Origin: Synechococcales cyanobacterium PMM_0072
Lineage (GTDB): Bacteria; Cyanobacteriota; Cyanobacteriia; Cyanobacteriales; Chamaesiphonaceae
Assembly (NCBI GenBank): GCA_949127675.1
Contig: CASBPY010000248.1
Location: 1 to 42,429 of the forward strand
Direction: 5' to 3'
Length of the DNA stretch: 42,429 bases
Numbering within the stretch: the stretch's first letter is position 1; each line of letters begins with the position of its first letter. Positions 17,730 to 26,734 of this stretch are shown here, piece after piece. The position numbers and the translations under genes are program-made. The notes beneath the pieces are model-generated. The model was not told where the DNA came from. It did not search any database and saw only the letters and a program-made list of their open reading frames with translations.

Positions 17730-18389
17730 ATGAGCAACTCAGATCCATCGCCTCAGATGCCATTGAGTCGGGAACGGATTTTACGCATGGCGATATTCCT
17801 AGCGGACAAGGGCGGGATTGAATCGCTCTCGATGCGGAAGCTGGCGGCGGAGCTGGGGGTTCAGGCAATGTCGCTGTATAACCATGTGGCGAATAAGGAC
17901 GATCTGCTCGATGGCATTGTGGATATTGTGATTGGTGAGATTGATGTGCCCAATCTGGGCATTGATTGGCAGACGGCAATGCGGCGACGGGCAAATTCGG
18001 CTCACGAGGTGCTATTGCGTCATCCTTGGGCGACGATGCCGATCGTCTCTCGGATTAATGTGGGGCCAGCAATGTTACGCTATATCGACGCGACATTGGG
18101 GTGTCTCTGGGAAGCGGGCTTTTCGTTCGAGCTGGTAGATCGAGCTTGGAATGCGATCGATAGTCACATCTATGGATTTACGCTTCAGGAGCTAAACTTT
18201 CCGATCGAGTCGGCGGAATACGCCAAGACAGCCAAGGAATATCTGCCGAATATCCCCCCTGACAAATACCCCTATATGAATCGACTGACCCATTACTTAA
18301 TCGACGGACACTATGATGGTATTGCAGACTTCAATTTCGGTCTGGAATTGATTCTCAATGGTCTCGAACAGTTGCTAAATCAAGCCTAA
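17730..18389 (+). CDS. TetR/AcrR family transcriptional regulator
   Basis: SRERILRMAIFLADKGGIESLSMRKLAAELGVQAMSLYNHVANKDDLLDGI HTH; TetR-C-like C-terminus. Confidence 0.93.
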   Translation: MSNSDPSPQMPLSRERILRMAIFLADKGGIESLSMRKLAAELGVQAMSLYNHVANKDDLLDGIVDIVIGEIDVPNLGIDWQTAMRRRANSAHEVLLRHPWATMPIVSRINVGPAMLRYIDATLGCLWEAGFSFELVDRAWNAIDSHIYGFTLQELNFPIESAEYAKTAKEYLPNIPPDKYPYMNRLTHYLIDGHYDGIADFNFGLELILNGLEQLLNQA

Positions 18390-18393
18390 TTAT

Positions 18394-18464
18394 TGGAGTG
18401 GGACTTGGGCGATCGATCTAGGAAAGTAGGGACGAAGTAATTATCGAATACCTTCAGATCTGGA
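18394..18464 (-). pseudogene. Short relic of a ClC/USP C-terminal coding segment
   Basis: Aligns to 19264-19344: first 49 nt with 8 mismatches, then an 8-nt gap and a conserved end; minus-strand codons read LRPYFPRSIAQVPL versus LRPHFPGSIAKVPL in the intact gene. Confidence 0.7.
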
Positions 18465-18714
18465 TCGCCTGAATTAACTCTTCTCGAAGAACACGACGTA
18501 GATCGTTCTCGGTTAATGGTCGATCGGCTAGTGCTTTGAGATGAGTTCTTAATACTTCGTTAATCAATGTTTGATAACCAAGACCCTTAGCTTCTGCTTG
18601 TTGCCGAAAACTATCTAAAATGTCATCGTCAAGGTAAATTGTGATGCGTGTTTTACCAGTAGATGGAATCACAGCACCACGCTTTCCTTTTGAAAAATCA
18701 TATTCACTCCTCAT
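18454..18714 (-). CDS. brnA: BrnA family antitoxin
   Basis: KTRITIYLDDDILDSFRQQAEAKGLGYQTLINEVLRTHL; downstream of BrnT. Confidence 0.88.
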   Translation of the reverse strand: MRSEYDFSKGKRGAVIPSTGKTRITIYLDDDILDSFRQQAEAKGLGYQTLINEVLRTHLKALADRPLTENDLRRVLREELIQAIQI

Positions 18715-18970
18715 AAGCTTTTGCCTCCTGTCGAGTTGCGCGACGGGCAGAAATCAAGCGAACTGCATCACCACGCATTGTGTAAACAACGACCAAGAGC
18801 AGTCCTGAGTTTCCTATTCCCAATGTGATAAACCGCTCTTCATCAATTGAATCAGGATCGATATCATGAATGGCAAGAGGATCGAAAAACACAAATTCAG
18901 CTTCAGCAAATGAAACATTATGCTTTCGCCAATTTGTTTGTGCTTTTAGAGGATCGTACTCGAAGGTCAT
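18704..18970 (-). CDS. brnT: BrnT family toxin
   Basis: FEYDPLKAQTNWRKHNVSFAEAEFVFFDPLAIHDIDPDSIDEERFITLGIGNSGLLLVVVYTMRGDAVRLISARRATRQEAKAYEE. Confidence 0.92.
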   Translation of the reverse strand: MTFEYDPLKAQTNWRKHNVSFAEAEFVFFDPLAIHDIDPDSIDEERFITLGIGNSGLLLVVVYTMRGDAVRLISARRATRQEAKAYEE

Positions 18971-19091
18971 ACATACATTGTACGCATATCACAAGGCGTG
19001 AGCAATAAGAATTCTTGGTAAACTAGCCTAACTATTATTAGGCGGAAACTTTCCACCTATCATTCTATGTAAGGTGGATTTACTGAAAAAT

Positions 19092-21698
19092 TCAAGTTCC
19101 ACGCACAATAATCACTGTCCGATCGCTCTTTTGGGAAATCGCCGCCGGAATATTACCATTGACCACTTGCTCCAAGATCCCCGCGCGACTCGCCCCCAAG
19201 ACGATCGCATCACTATCGCACTCTTCGGCATAGTTGAGAATGGCTGTGAAGATCGAACTAGCATGGAGCGGGACTTTGGCGATTGATCCAGGGAAGTGGG
19301 GACGGAGCAATTGGGTGATGCGATCGAGGGTTGTCAGATCTGGGTTTTTCTCCATTGGGTTAAATACTTGACACAGACTGACTAGAGATCGATCTCCGAG
19401 GGTCGTTAATGCTGGAAGGAGTTCGATCGCCAGTTCAGAATTCGGGCCGCCCGCAATTGGCACCAACCACCGATCGAACTGAGTCCGACCGTTAGATTTA
19501 ACCAAGATCGACTCACAAGTTGCCTGTTGAATTACGGCATCGACTACTGGACTAAAAATCCAGTCTGGAGTCCTGCGGGTACTGCCTTTCCAACCCATTA
19601 ATGCCAAATCGATTCGCTCCGATCGGATCGTTTCTAGTACGGCGGTGGCGAGATTGTGGGCGACCCGAATTTGGGTATGGACAGGGATATTCAAGGTCAA
19701 ACCCAGACTAGTCGCCTGCTGGAGTAGTCGTTTGCCGATCGTGGTTTTAACACGAACTTCGAGCAAAGGTTTATGTGAGGGCACGACAATTATGTGCAAT
19801 ACTTCAACTTCATAATCGCGGCTGCGGGCGATCGCCATTGCCATTTCTATCAGTAGTTGGGCAGTGTTTGGATTACTCACCAATACCAGCAATCTGCCCC
19901 TGCCGACTTCTGGGGCGCGAGTTTGATAGATAACGTGCGAAACTGGGGCGATCTCGCCGAGCAGATCCGCTCGATCGTTGAGATAGGCGGCTTCAACGCG
20001 AATGATATCGCTGCGCGTAATAATTCCGACCAATTTTCGCCGATCGACAATTGGGAGACTACCGAGACGATAGCGATCGATCAGATGGAGAATATGGGCG
20101 AGGGTATCATCGGGAGTAGCGGTCATCGGTGCGGGAGTCATCAGATCGGCGACTGTCGCGAGATCGCCGCCCCCACGCTGCACCTGATTCAAGATATCTC
20201 GCTCGGACAATACTCCCACCAAACTGCCCTTTGCCATTACGGGGAATGTATGGTGCGAAGACTGGGAAAACAGGATTAATGCCTCCGCTCCCGTCATACT
20301 GCTAGGGATGGTTTCAACTTTGGGCTGCATCACCTGAGTGGCGGTTAATTCTGTCCAGAGTGGCGGTGATGTCGATCCATCCTCTAGATGAATGCCATTA
20401 GCTGCTAGCAATAGATCGTAGAGCGATCCTTTTTGCAGTCTTTCCGCGACCAAATTAGTCGTGACAACACCGATCATTAATGGTAAGACCAAATTAAAAT
20501 CAGAGGTCATTTCAAAGACCAAAATCACTGCCGTAATCGGTACTCGCGAAACAGCACAGAAAAAAGCCGCCATGCCCACATAAGCGTAAGTAATCGGCGA
20601 GGCTGTGAATGACAGATAGTGGGCTAAATTGCCCACCAAATAGCCCAAAGCAGATCCCAGCGTCATCGAGGGAATCAGCAGCCCCCCAGGTGCGCCCGAA
20701 CCAGTTACCAAGATAATCAAGCCAAATTTGATCGTGAAGACCATCGCCACCATCTGCCAGTCTGCGTCCCCACTCAGCAACAGATGTCTCAATCCCGCAT
20801 TATCCCGAAATACCAATGGGAGCGCAGCTAAAGCCAGCCCCGAAACTAGTCCTGCCAATCCAACCCGCCAGGGCAAAGCCACAGGCAAAAACCGTCGATA
20901 CCACCCCAAACTCAGCAACACGCCGCGATTAAATAAGACTCCCAAACCGCCTGCTAAAATCCCCAATAGTAAGTACCAGGGAATCTCCGGTACTGAAAAG
21001 CCATTGTGGATATTATTATTGAGATGTGCTTCAAAATTGAGATTCCAGCTTCGGGAACCACCGATCCTGGCGACCGCTGAGGCGACAAAAGAGGCTAAGA
21101 TTGCCGTGCCCAATGTAATTCCCGATAGATCTTGGAGCAATTCTTCGACGACAAATAAAACACTTGCGATCGGCGCATTGAAAGCGGCAGCAACTCCAGC
21201 CCCAGCACCCGCTGCAATCAGTTGACGACGATGTTCGGGGGAAGTCGGGAACCAATGACTGAGTTGATTGGCTAGTGCCGCGCCGATTTGTACGGTGGGG
21301 CCTTCCCGTCCTAATGGCATCCCAGCGGCGAGTACTAGTGTGGCACTGAGCCATTTGACCGCAGCCAGTCTCAGGGTCAAGGGCATGGGCACTCGTGCCA
21401 ATACTGCTTTAACCTCCGACATCCCACTGCCACTCGCCCCAGGTGCCACGTATCCCGCCAGCCAGCCAGCTAATAGCCCCGCGACTAACCCGATCGTCGG
21501 TAGTGATAAATAGGCAGGTACGATGCGAGTGGCTTGCTGTCGCCAGCCGCCCAACCAACTGACACTCTCCCCGAGGGCGATCGCTGCCAACCCAGAGACT
21601 AAGCCAATTACACAAGCTTCGATCGCCGCTAGTCGCTTGGGGCGTAGGAATATTTGGGCGATCTGGTTTTGTAGTATTCGTCCGTTGCGGCTTATCAT
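19092..21698 (-). CDS. ClC-type chloride channel/antiporter fused to CBS pair and two USP-like domains
   Basis: MPLGREGPTVQIGAAL, GSGAPGGLLIPSMTLGSALG, CBS segments (VMQPKVETIPSS..., LMTPAPMTATPDD...), C-terminal USP-like halves. Confidence 0.92.
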   Translation of the reverse strand: MISRNGRILQNQIAQIFLRPKRLAAIEACVIGLVSGLAAIALGESVSWLGGWRQQATRIVPAYLSLPTIGLVAGLLAGWLAGYVAPGASGSGMSEVKAVLARVPMPLTLRLAAVKWLSATLVLAAGMPLGREGPTVQIGAALANQLSHWFPTSPEHRRQLIAAGAGAGVAAAFNAPIASVLFVVEELLQDLSGITLGTAILASFVASAVARIGGSRSWNLNFEAHLNNNIHNGFSVPEIPWYLLLGILAGGLGVLFNRGVLLSLGWYRRFLPVALPWRVGLAGLVSGLALAALPLVFRDNAGLRHLLLSGDADWQMVAMVFTIKFGLIILVTGSGAPGGLLIPSMTLGSALGYLVGNLAHYLSFTASPITYAYVGMAAFFCAVSRVPITAVILVFEMTSDFNLVLPLMIGVVTTNLVAERLQKGSLYDLLLAANGIHLEDGSTSPPLWTELTATQVMQPKVETIPSSMTGAEALILFSQSSHHTFPVMAKGSLVGVLSERDILNQVQRGGGDLATVADLMTPAPMTATPDDTLAHILHLIDRYRLGSLPIVDRRKLVGIITRSDIIRVEAAYLNDRADLLGEIAPVSHVIYQTRAPEVGRGRLLVLVSNPNTAQLLIEMAMAIARSRDYEVEVLHIIVVPSHKPLLEVRVKTTIGKRLLQQATSLGLTLNIPVHTQIRVAHNLATAVLETIRSERIDLALMGWKGSTRRTPDWIFSPVVDAVIQQATCESILVKSNGRTQFDRWLVPIAGGPNSELAIELLPALTTLGDRSLVSLCQVFNPMEKNPDLTTLDRITQLLRPHFPGSIAKVPLHASSIFTAILNYAEECDSDAIVLGASRAGILEQVVNGNIPAAISQKSDRTVIIVRGT

Positions 21699-21710
21699 TG
21701 TTTAGAAGTT

Positions 21711-23663
21711 CTAAGTCTCTGTTAACCAATAAAATTGAAATCCTTGCAATGTAATCTGACGATCGAATTGCGATGGGATTCTACCACTATATAGATCGAC
21801 AAACCGACCATGAGGATTAATCCCTTTATTGCTAATAGCTTCCAAATCTAAAGATTGAGGATTAGCGTCAAAATTGGCGACAACTAGCACTTTTTCTGAT
21901 GGACGTTCCCGATCGAACCGGATAAAACACAGTAAATGTTCATTCTCCACATGCAGCAATTCACGATTATCAAAATCGGCAAACACCGAAATTTCTTTGC
22001 GAATCGCAATCATTTTTTTCATCGCAGTGAAGATCTTATATTCCACCGTACCTGACTGTTTGCGTAGTTCGGCTTGATGCCAATCGATTTTGGGACGATG
22101 TACCCACCGATTATCATTACTTTTGTTGGGATCGTCGATATAACTATAATCATTGAGTACGCCCAGTGCGTCGCCATTATACATCAGCGGAATACCGCCA
22201 AAAGCTAGAATAATGCCGTGCAGTAATAAAATTTTATCAATTGCGCTTTCGATCGACTGCTCGTCGGCGATTTCTATTGCCGATTCTAACCCTACCAAAG
22301 ATGCCAGCGAACCACAAATTCGCCCGTCGCCAGTGACTGGATTGTGCATAAATTCTAGCCCTCTGGGTGAGGCATCAAACTTGCCACTAAAGTAATCAAT
22401 TAAAAATCGGCGATGTGCATGAGGTTCGTAACCTGCGATCCGAATATCATTGTCATCAAAACCAAAACCGATATCATCGTGACACCGCACATAATTTAGC
22501 CAGGTAGCGCGCTCTAATTTATTGGGTAAACTTTTGATCCCTTGGTAAAGTAGCTTGGTATTTTTAGTGGCAATCCCATCCCAGAGTAATGCCATTAAAG
22601 TGGCATTATAGGCAATTTCACATTCTTTGGCGACGATCGCATCTTCACCAAAATACTTAATTACTTCAACAGGCGCAACAATTGCTTCGGCAATAAACAA
22701 TACCCCAGGTGCGGTTACTTGGCAGCAGTCTTTCATTAACTGCAAAATTAAATGGGCATTGCGTTCATTTTGGCAAGAGGTACCAACTTTTTTCCATAAG
22801 AAAGCCACCGCATCAAGGCGTAAAATATCCACACCTTGATTTGCCCAAAATAGGATAATATCGAGCATTTCGATAAACACTGCGGGATTACTGTAGTTTA
22901 AATCCCATTGATATTCATGAAAAACTGTCATCACCCATTTTTCCATCTCTACATTCCAAGTGAAATTACCTGGATCTGTTGCTGGAAAAACTTCTGGCAT
23001 ACTTTGTTCAAATAGATCGGGAATTTGCCGATTTTCAAACACATAATAGTAATCTTGATAGCGAGGATCTCCCATCTTCGCTTTTTGTGCCCATTCATGT
23101 TCGTCGGAAGTGTGATTGAGAACGATATCTAGTGTTAGTAAAATATCCCGCTGGCTCAACTCGTCCGCTACTAGGCGAATATCGTCTAAAGTGCCCACTC
23201 GATCGTCTACTTGTCTAAAATCACTAATCGCATAACCACCATCACTCTTACCCTGAGGGCACATCAAGATGGGCATAATATGTACCATATTAATACCGAG
23301 TTCTTCAAAGTAACCGATCTTAGTTGCTAGATCGGCTAAATTATCGGCAAAGCCGTTGCTATATAGTGCCATCCCCACCCATTTTTGCGACAAAAACCAG
23401 TTGTGATTTCGTTCGCGTTCGATATCAAGCTGTTCCAATTTTGGGGCGCGATCGATATAGCCTTTTGCCATCGTTTCTACTAACCGCAACATTTGCCGAT
23501 CAAAATCATCGCGATGCCCATATAGTTTAGAAAATAGCGAGTGAATCGCGTAAAAATTCGCACCCAATCGGGTATAAAAATGTCGAAGATCTTGGCGACG
23601 AATTTCCGGTTTGAGATCGTCTAAGATTGAATTTAATAATGAGTGGGAAATCTGCTCGTACAT
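21711..23663 (-). CDS. Amylosucrase (GH13)
   Basis: GYAISDFRQVDDRVGTLDDIRLVADEL, LDIVLNHTSDEHEWAQKA, GVDILRLDAVAFLWKKVGTSCQN, FIAEAIV, NYVRCHDDIGFGF. Confidence 0.9.
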   Translation of the reverse strand: MYEQISHSLLNSILDDLKPEIRRQDLRHFYTRLGANFYAIHSLFSKLYGHRDDFDRQMLRLVETMAKGYIDRAPKLEQLDIERERNHNWFLSQKWVGMALYSNGFADNLADLATKIGYFEELGINMVHIMPILMCPQGKSDGGYAISDFRQVDDRVGTLDDIRLVADELSQRDILLTLDIVLNHTSDEHEWAQKAKMGDPRYQDYYYVFENRQIPDLFEQSMPEVFPATDPGNFTWNVEMEKWVMTVFHEYQWDLNYSNPAVFIEMLDIILFWANQGVDILRLDAVAFLWKKVGTSCQNERNAHLILQLMKDCCQVTAPGVLFIAEAIVAPVEVIKYFGEDAIVAKECEIAYNATLMALLWDGIATKNTKLLYQGIKSLPNKLERATWLNYVRCHDDIGFGFDDNDIRIAGYEPHAHRRFLIDYFSGKFDASPRGLEFMHNPVTGDGRICGSLASLVGLESAIEIADEQSIESAIDKILLLHGIILAFGGIPLMYNGDALGVLNDYSYIDDPNKSNDNRWVHRPKIDWHQAELRKQSGTVEYKIFTAMKKMIAIRKEISVFADFDNRELLHVENEHLLCFIRFDRERPSEKVLVVANFDANPQSLDLEAISNKGINPHGRFVDLYSGRIPSQFDRQITLQGFQFYWLTET

Positions 23664-23740
23664 CGAAATATATGCTTAATCTTGTTAGTTTTATCTGTCT
23701 ATCATCGATCAAACGAGCGATGAAATTAATAACTTGTCGA

Positions 23741-25930
23741 TTATAAATTAAAAAAATCATAATGCTCGATCGCTTCCAAAATCCCCTTGGCATGTGCGCC
23801 TTCAGCAAAATAAACTCCCTCGGTATCGTTCAACATCGATAACTCCTGATGGTGACGATTTGCTACGACTACGCCGAGTGTATCGCCACGGAGCATATCT
23901 TCATCACTGCCAGAGCCACCATTGACCAATACCCGCTCCAGGGGAATATTCCACTGTCTGGCTATATATCGTAAGGCTAAACCTTTTGATGCTCTAGCTG
24001 GTACAAAATCAAGATATTGACCGAATGAAAGTGTCGTGTGGACGGATAGTTCTTGTTGCCGCAAGATCGTTAGAATTTCTTCTAGAGATGGTGCGATCGT
24101 CGCGTCGTAATAGTAAGACACCTTAAATCGACTTTGCTCGCGCTTGGACTGGATCGTCAAACCAGGTAATGGATCGATCGTCCGGCGCAATACTTGTGGT
24201 GTCCACCCCCGATCGATATGACGGTTCCAAGCAACATCCGCAGTTAGTTGGGGAGGATAATAAATTTCCGTCCCTAAACTGGTAATCAACACATCTGGGG
24301 TCGGAATGCCATAAGTCTTAAAAATCTTCAGGGCTGAATCCAATCGCCGCCCCGTGGCAACTCCAAATAAAAACTGCCGATGCTGTTGACGCGCTATGCG
24401 GACAAATTCTGTTAATGCCTCATCATTACCTAATAATGTATTATCGATCGCTGTAAATAGAGCGCGGCGGCGATATTTACCTGCTTTGGGGACGATCGGT
24501 GTTGGTTTAGGTAATGGTTTGCCCTGCAATACCAGAGATCGAACTTTGTGGAGATAAGATCGCGCATGAGCATCCCAAGAGTAAAATTGAGCGACATTTT
24601 TTAAACCATTATCGACATATTCTTGCCACAGTGACCCATCTTCAAGTATCTGTAATAATGCAGACTCGATCGCCTCGCCATCTAAAGGATCGACGAGTAA
24701 TCCATTGTGACAATTGCCAATAATATCCACTGGACCACCATTTTCCGTCGCTACCAATGGTAAGCCACTTGCCGCAGCTTCTAATAACGTCAACCCAAAT
24801 GGCTCAGTCAGAGCCGGATTGACAAACACACCTTTAGAAGCAGCCGCCAACCGATAAATATCCGCTACTTCACCAGATGTATGATGTTTTGGCAATGCTA
24901 CGCAGCCATAGAGATCATAGCAATCAATGACTAATAATAATTCAGTTAAAACAGTTTGGGCACCTTCATTTAATTCGCGAATATCATCCCGATTACCTGC
25001 AATAATTACCAAATTGGCTAATTGCTGTAATCTAGGTGATCGACCATAAGCTTCCAATAGGGTCGCAATATTTTTTCGTTCATCGGGTCGGGACAATGCT
25101 AGAATTATCGGCCGATCAGGATGGGTCAAAAACTTAGTCAAAGTATTGCTAAATTCGACATTTTCACCCTGACCATCTGGCGGATAAAATTGCTCCAAAT
25201 CTGTCCCTGGTGGGATCACCGCCATTTTTTCTGGCGTGTAATAATCATACAGCTCGTATTGATCTTCAATTTCGTTCCGCGTACTGGTAATCACCAAATC
25301 CGCAGTACTGAGTGTATCTTCTTCGGCACTAATCCGCTGGAGCATCTGATAGCGTTCCTCAATCTGCTCCATTGTCATCCCCAACGCCAACAATCGCCGT
25401 AACTTATCGCGACCTAACGAATGTCCCGTGTGAATCAATGGGAGTCCGGTTAAATGCGATAACCTAGCTCCCACATATCCCGCATCAGCATAGTGAGTGT
25501 GGAGCAGATCGGGCAAACGCGGCTGAGTATGCAGCCAAGTTAATAATCGATCGGTAAAACCATCGAGATGACCCCATAATTCTTCTTTAGGAAGATAGGC
25601 ATCTGGCCCTGCTTCAATCCTGACGATCTGGGCATTGTCCGCCAAAGACTCCGTTAATACCCGATAATCATCACTGACAGTATCATCAACGATCCGGCGG
25701 GTAACTAAATCGACACGCTCAACATCGGGCTGTTTTGCCAGAGCTTTAGCCAGTTCGACGACATATTTAGTTTGTCCGCCAGTGTCGGCATCCCGGCCCA
25801 GTTCTAGATCTTGCCCTCGAATCAGCCCGTGGATACTAATTAATAAAATATATAAGGGCCGGTTAGTGGTAGTATTCGGCATGGTGACTCCTGCTTGATG
25901 GACATACCTATCTATATGTATACAATACAA
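23741..25930 (-). CDS. Sucrose-phosphate synthase (GT4 plus C-terminal SPP-like HAD domain)
   Basis: ISIHGLIRGQDLELGRDADTGGQTKYVVELAKAL, LSRPDERKNIATLLEAYG, EPFGLTLLEAAASGLPLVATENGGPVDI; start possibly ATG of MPNTTTNRP. Confidence 0.92.
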   Translation of the reverse strand: MYCIHIDRYVHQAGVTMPNTTTNRPLYILLISIHGLIRGQDLELGRDADTGGQTKYVVELAKALAKQPDVERVDLVTRRIVDDTVSDDYRVLTESLADNAQIVRIEAGPDAYLPKEELWGHLDGFTDRLLTWLHTQPRLPDLLHTHYADAGYVGARLSHLTGLPLIHTGHSLGRDKLRRLLALGMTMEQIEERYQMLQRISAEEDTLSTADLVITSTRNEIEDQYELYDYYTPEKMAVIPPGTDLEQFYPPDGQGENVEFSNTLTKFLTHPDRPIILALSRPDERKNIATLLEAYGRSPRLQQLANLVIIAGNRDDIRELNEGAQTVLTELLLVIDCYDLYGCVALPKHHTSGEVADIYRLAAASKGVFVNPALTEPFGLTLLEAAASGLPLVATENGGPVDIIGNCHNGLLVDPLDGEAIESALLQILEDGSLWQEYVDNGLKNVAQFYSWDAHARSYLHKVRSLVLQGKPLPKPTPIVPKAGKYRRRALFTAIDNTLLGNDEALTEFVRIARQQHRQFLFGVATGRRLDSALKIFKTYGIPTPDVLITSLGTEIYYPPQLTADVAWNRHIDRGWTPQVLRRTIDPLPGLTIQSKREQSRFKVSYYYDATIAPSLEEILTILRQQELSVHTTLSFGQYLDFVPARASKGLALRYIARQWNIPLERVLVNGGSGSDEDMLRGDTLGVVVANRHHQELSMLNDTEGVYFAEGAHAKGILEAIEHYDFFNL

Positions 25931-26107
25931 TTAGGGTGGGGCATAAAATTTGCTGGTTTTGCGATTAAGCTACATTTAGGCAAGGTAACAATTAATTTTT
26001 ATAGTGATTTATAGAGAAGTAGCAATGCGATTGACTACAATAAAAATAGAGGAATATTAATTATAGATTAATCGATTTTGCTCTGTTTTTATTGATGAGG
26101 TTATAGT

Positions 26108-26605
26108 ATGGCGCGTCCTTTTCGGAAAATTTTGGTAGCAGTGGATCGATCTCCAGTTAGCGTGCAGGTGTTTGCCCAAGCACTAGCTCAAGCCCAAGTT
26201 TTTGATGCGACGCTGATCTTATTATCGGCGATCGAATTAGACTACAGTATCTTCTCACTCAATCCACCGATGTATGCTGGCGGTGATGCGATGACCCTCA
26301 GTCAATCCGCAACCGAAATCTATCTAGCCCAACAGCAACAACAACGTGCAGATGGATTAGCCTTTTTACAAGATCTCGCTCGACAAGCTGATGCTGTCGG
26401 TGTCCCCACCGAAATTAGCCAGCAATCGGGCAATCCGGGCCGATCGATCTGTGATGTTGCTAAAGCTCAATCTGTAGACCTGATTGTCGTTGGTAGGCGC
26501 GGTTATAGTGGCTTAAATGAATTGTGGATGGGCAGTGTCAGTAATTATGTCTTACATCATGCACCTTGCTCGGTATTAATCATTCAAACAGTCGCGGCGG
26601 CTTAA
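26108..26605 (+). CDS. Universal stress protein
   Basis: KILVAVDRSPVSVQVFAQAL, VDLIVVGRRGYSGLNELWMGSVSNYVLHHAPCSVLII. Confidence 0.93.
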   Translation: MARPFRKILVAVDRSPVSVQVFAQALAQAQVFDATLILLSAIELDYSIFSLNPPMYAGGDAMTLSQSATEIYLAQQQQQRADGLAFLQDLARQADAVGVPTEISQQSGNPGRSICDVAKAQSVDLIVVGRRGYSGLNELWMGSVSNYVLHHAPCSVLIIQTVAAA

Positions 26606-26734
26606 ACTGCGATCATCAGATATTAAAACTACATTCGATCTCTAACATGATGATCCGTGGGTGTCAATCGGACTAAACTTCATTTGTGCCGCCAATACCG
26701 ATTGTCTTAGTATTGCGGGGAGTTCTAACTTTTA

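Noticed and set aside
19857-20279. 140-aa plus-strand ORF
   Set aside because: Antisense to the CBS region of the ClC gene.
20728-21225. 165-aa plus-strand ORF
   Set aside because: Antisense to the ClC membrane domain; composition reflects the opposite strand.
23527-23808. 93-aa minus-strand ORF
   Set aside because: Out-of-frame overlap with SPS 3' end and amylosucrase 5' end; no recognisable protein.
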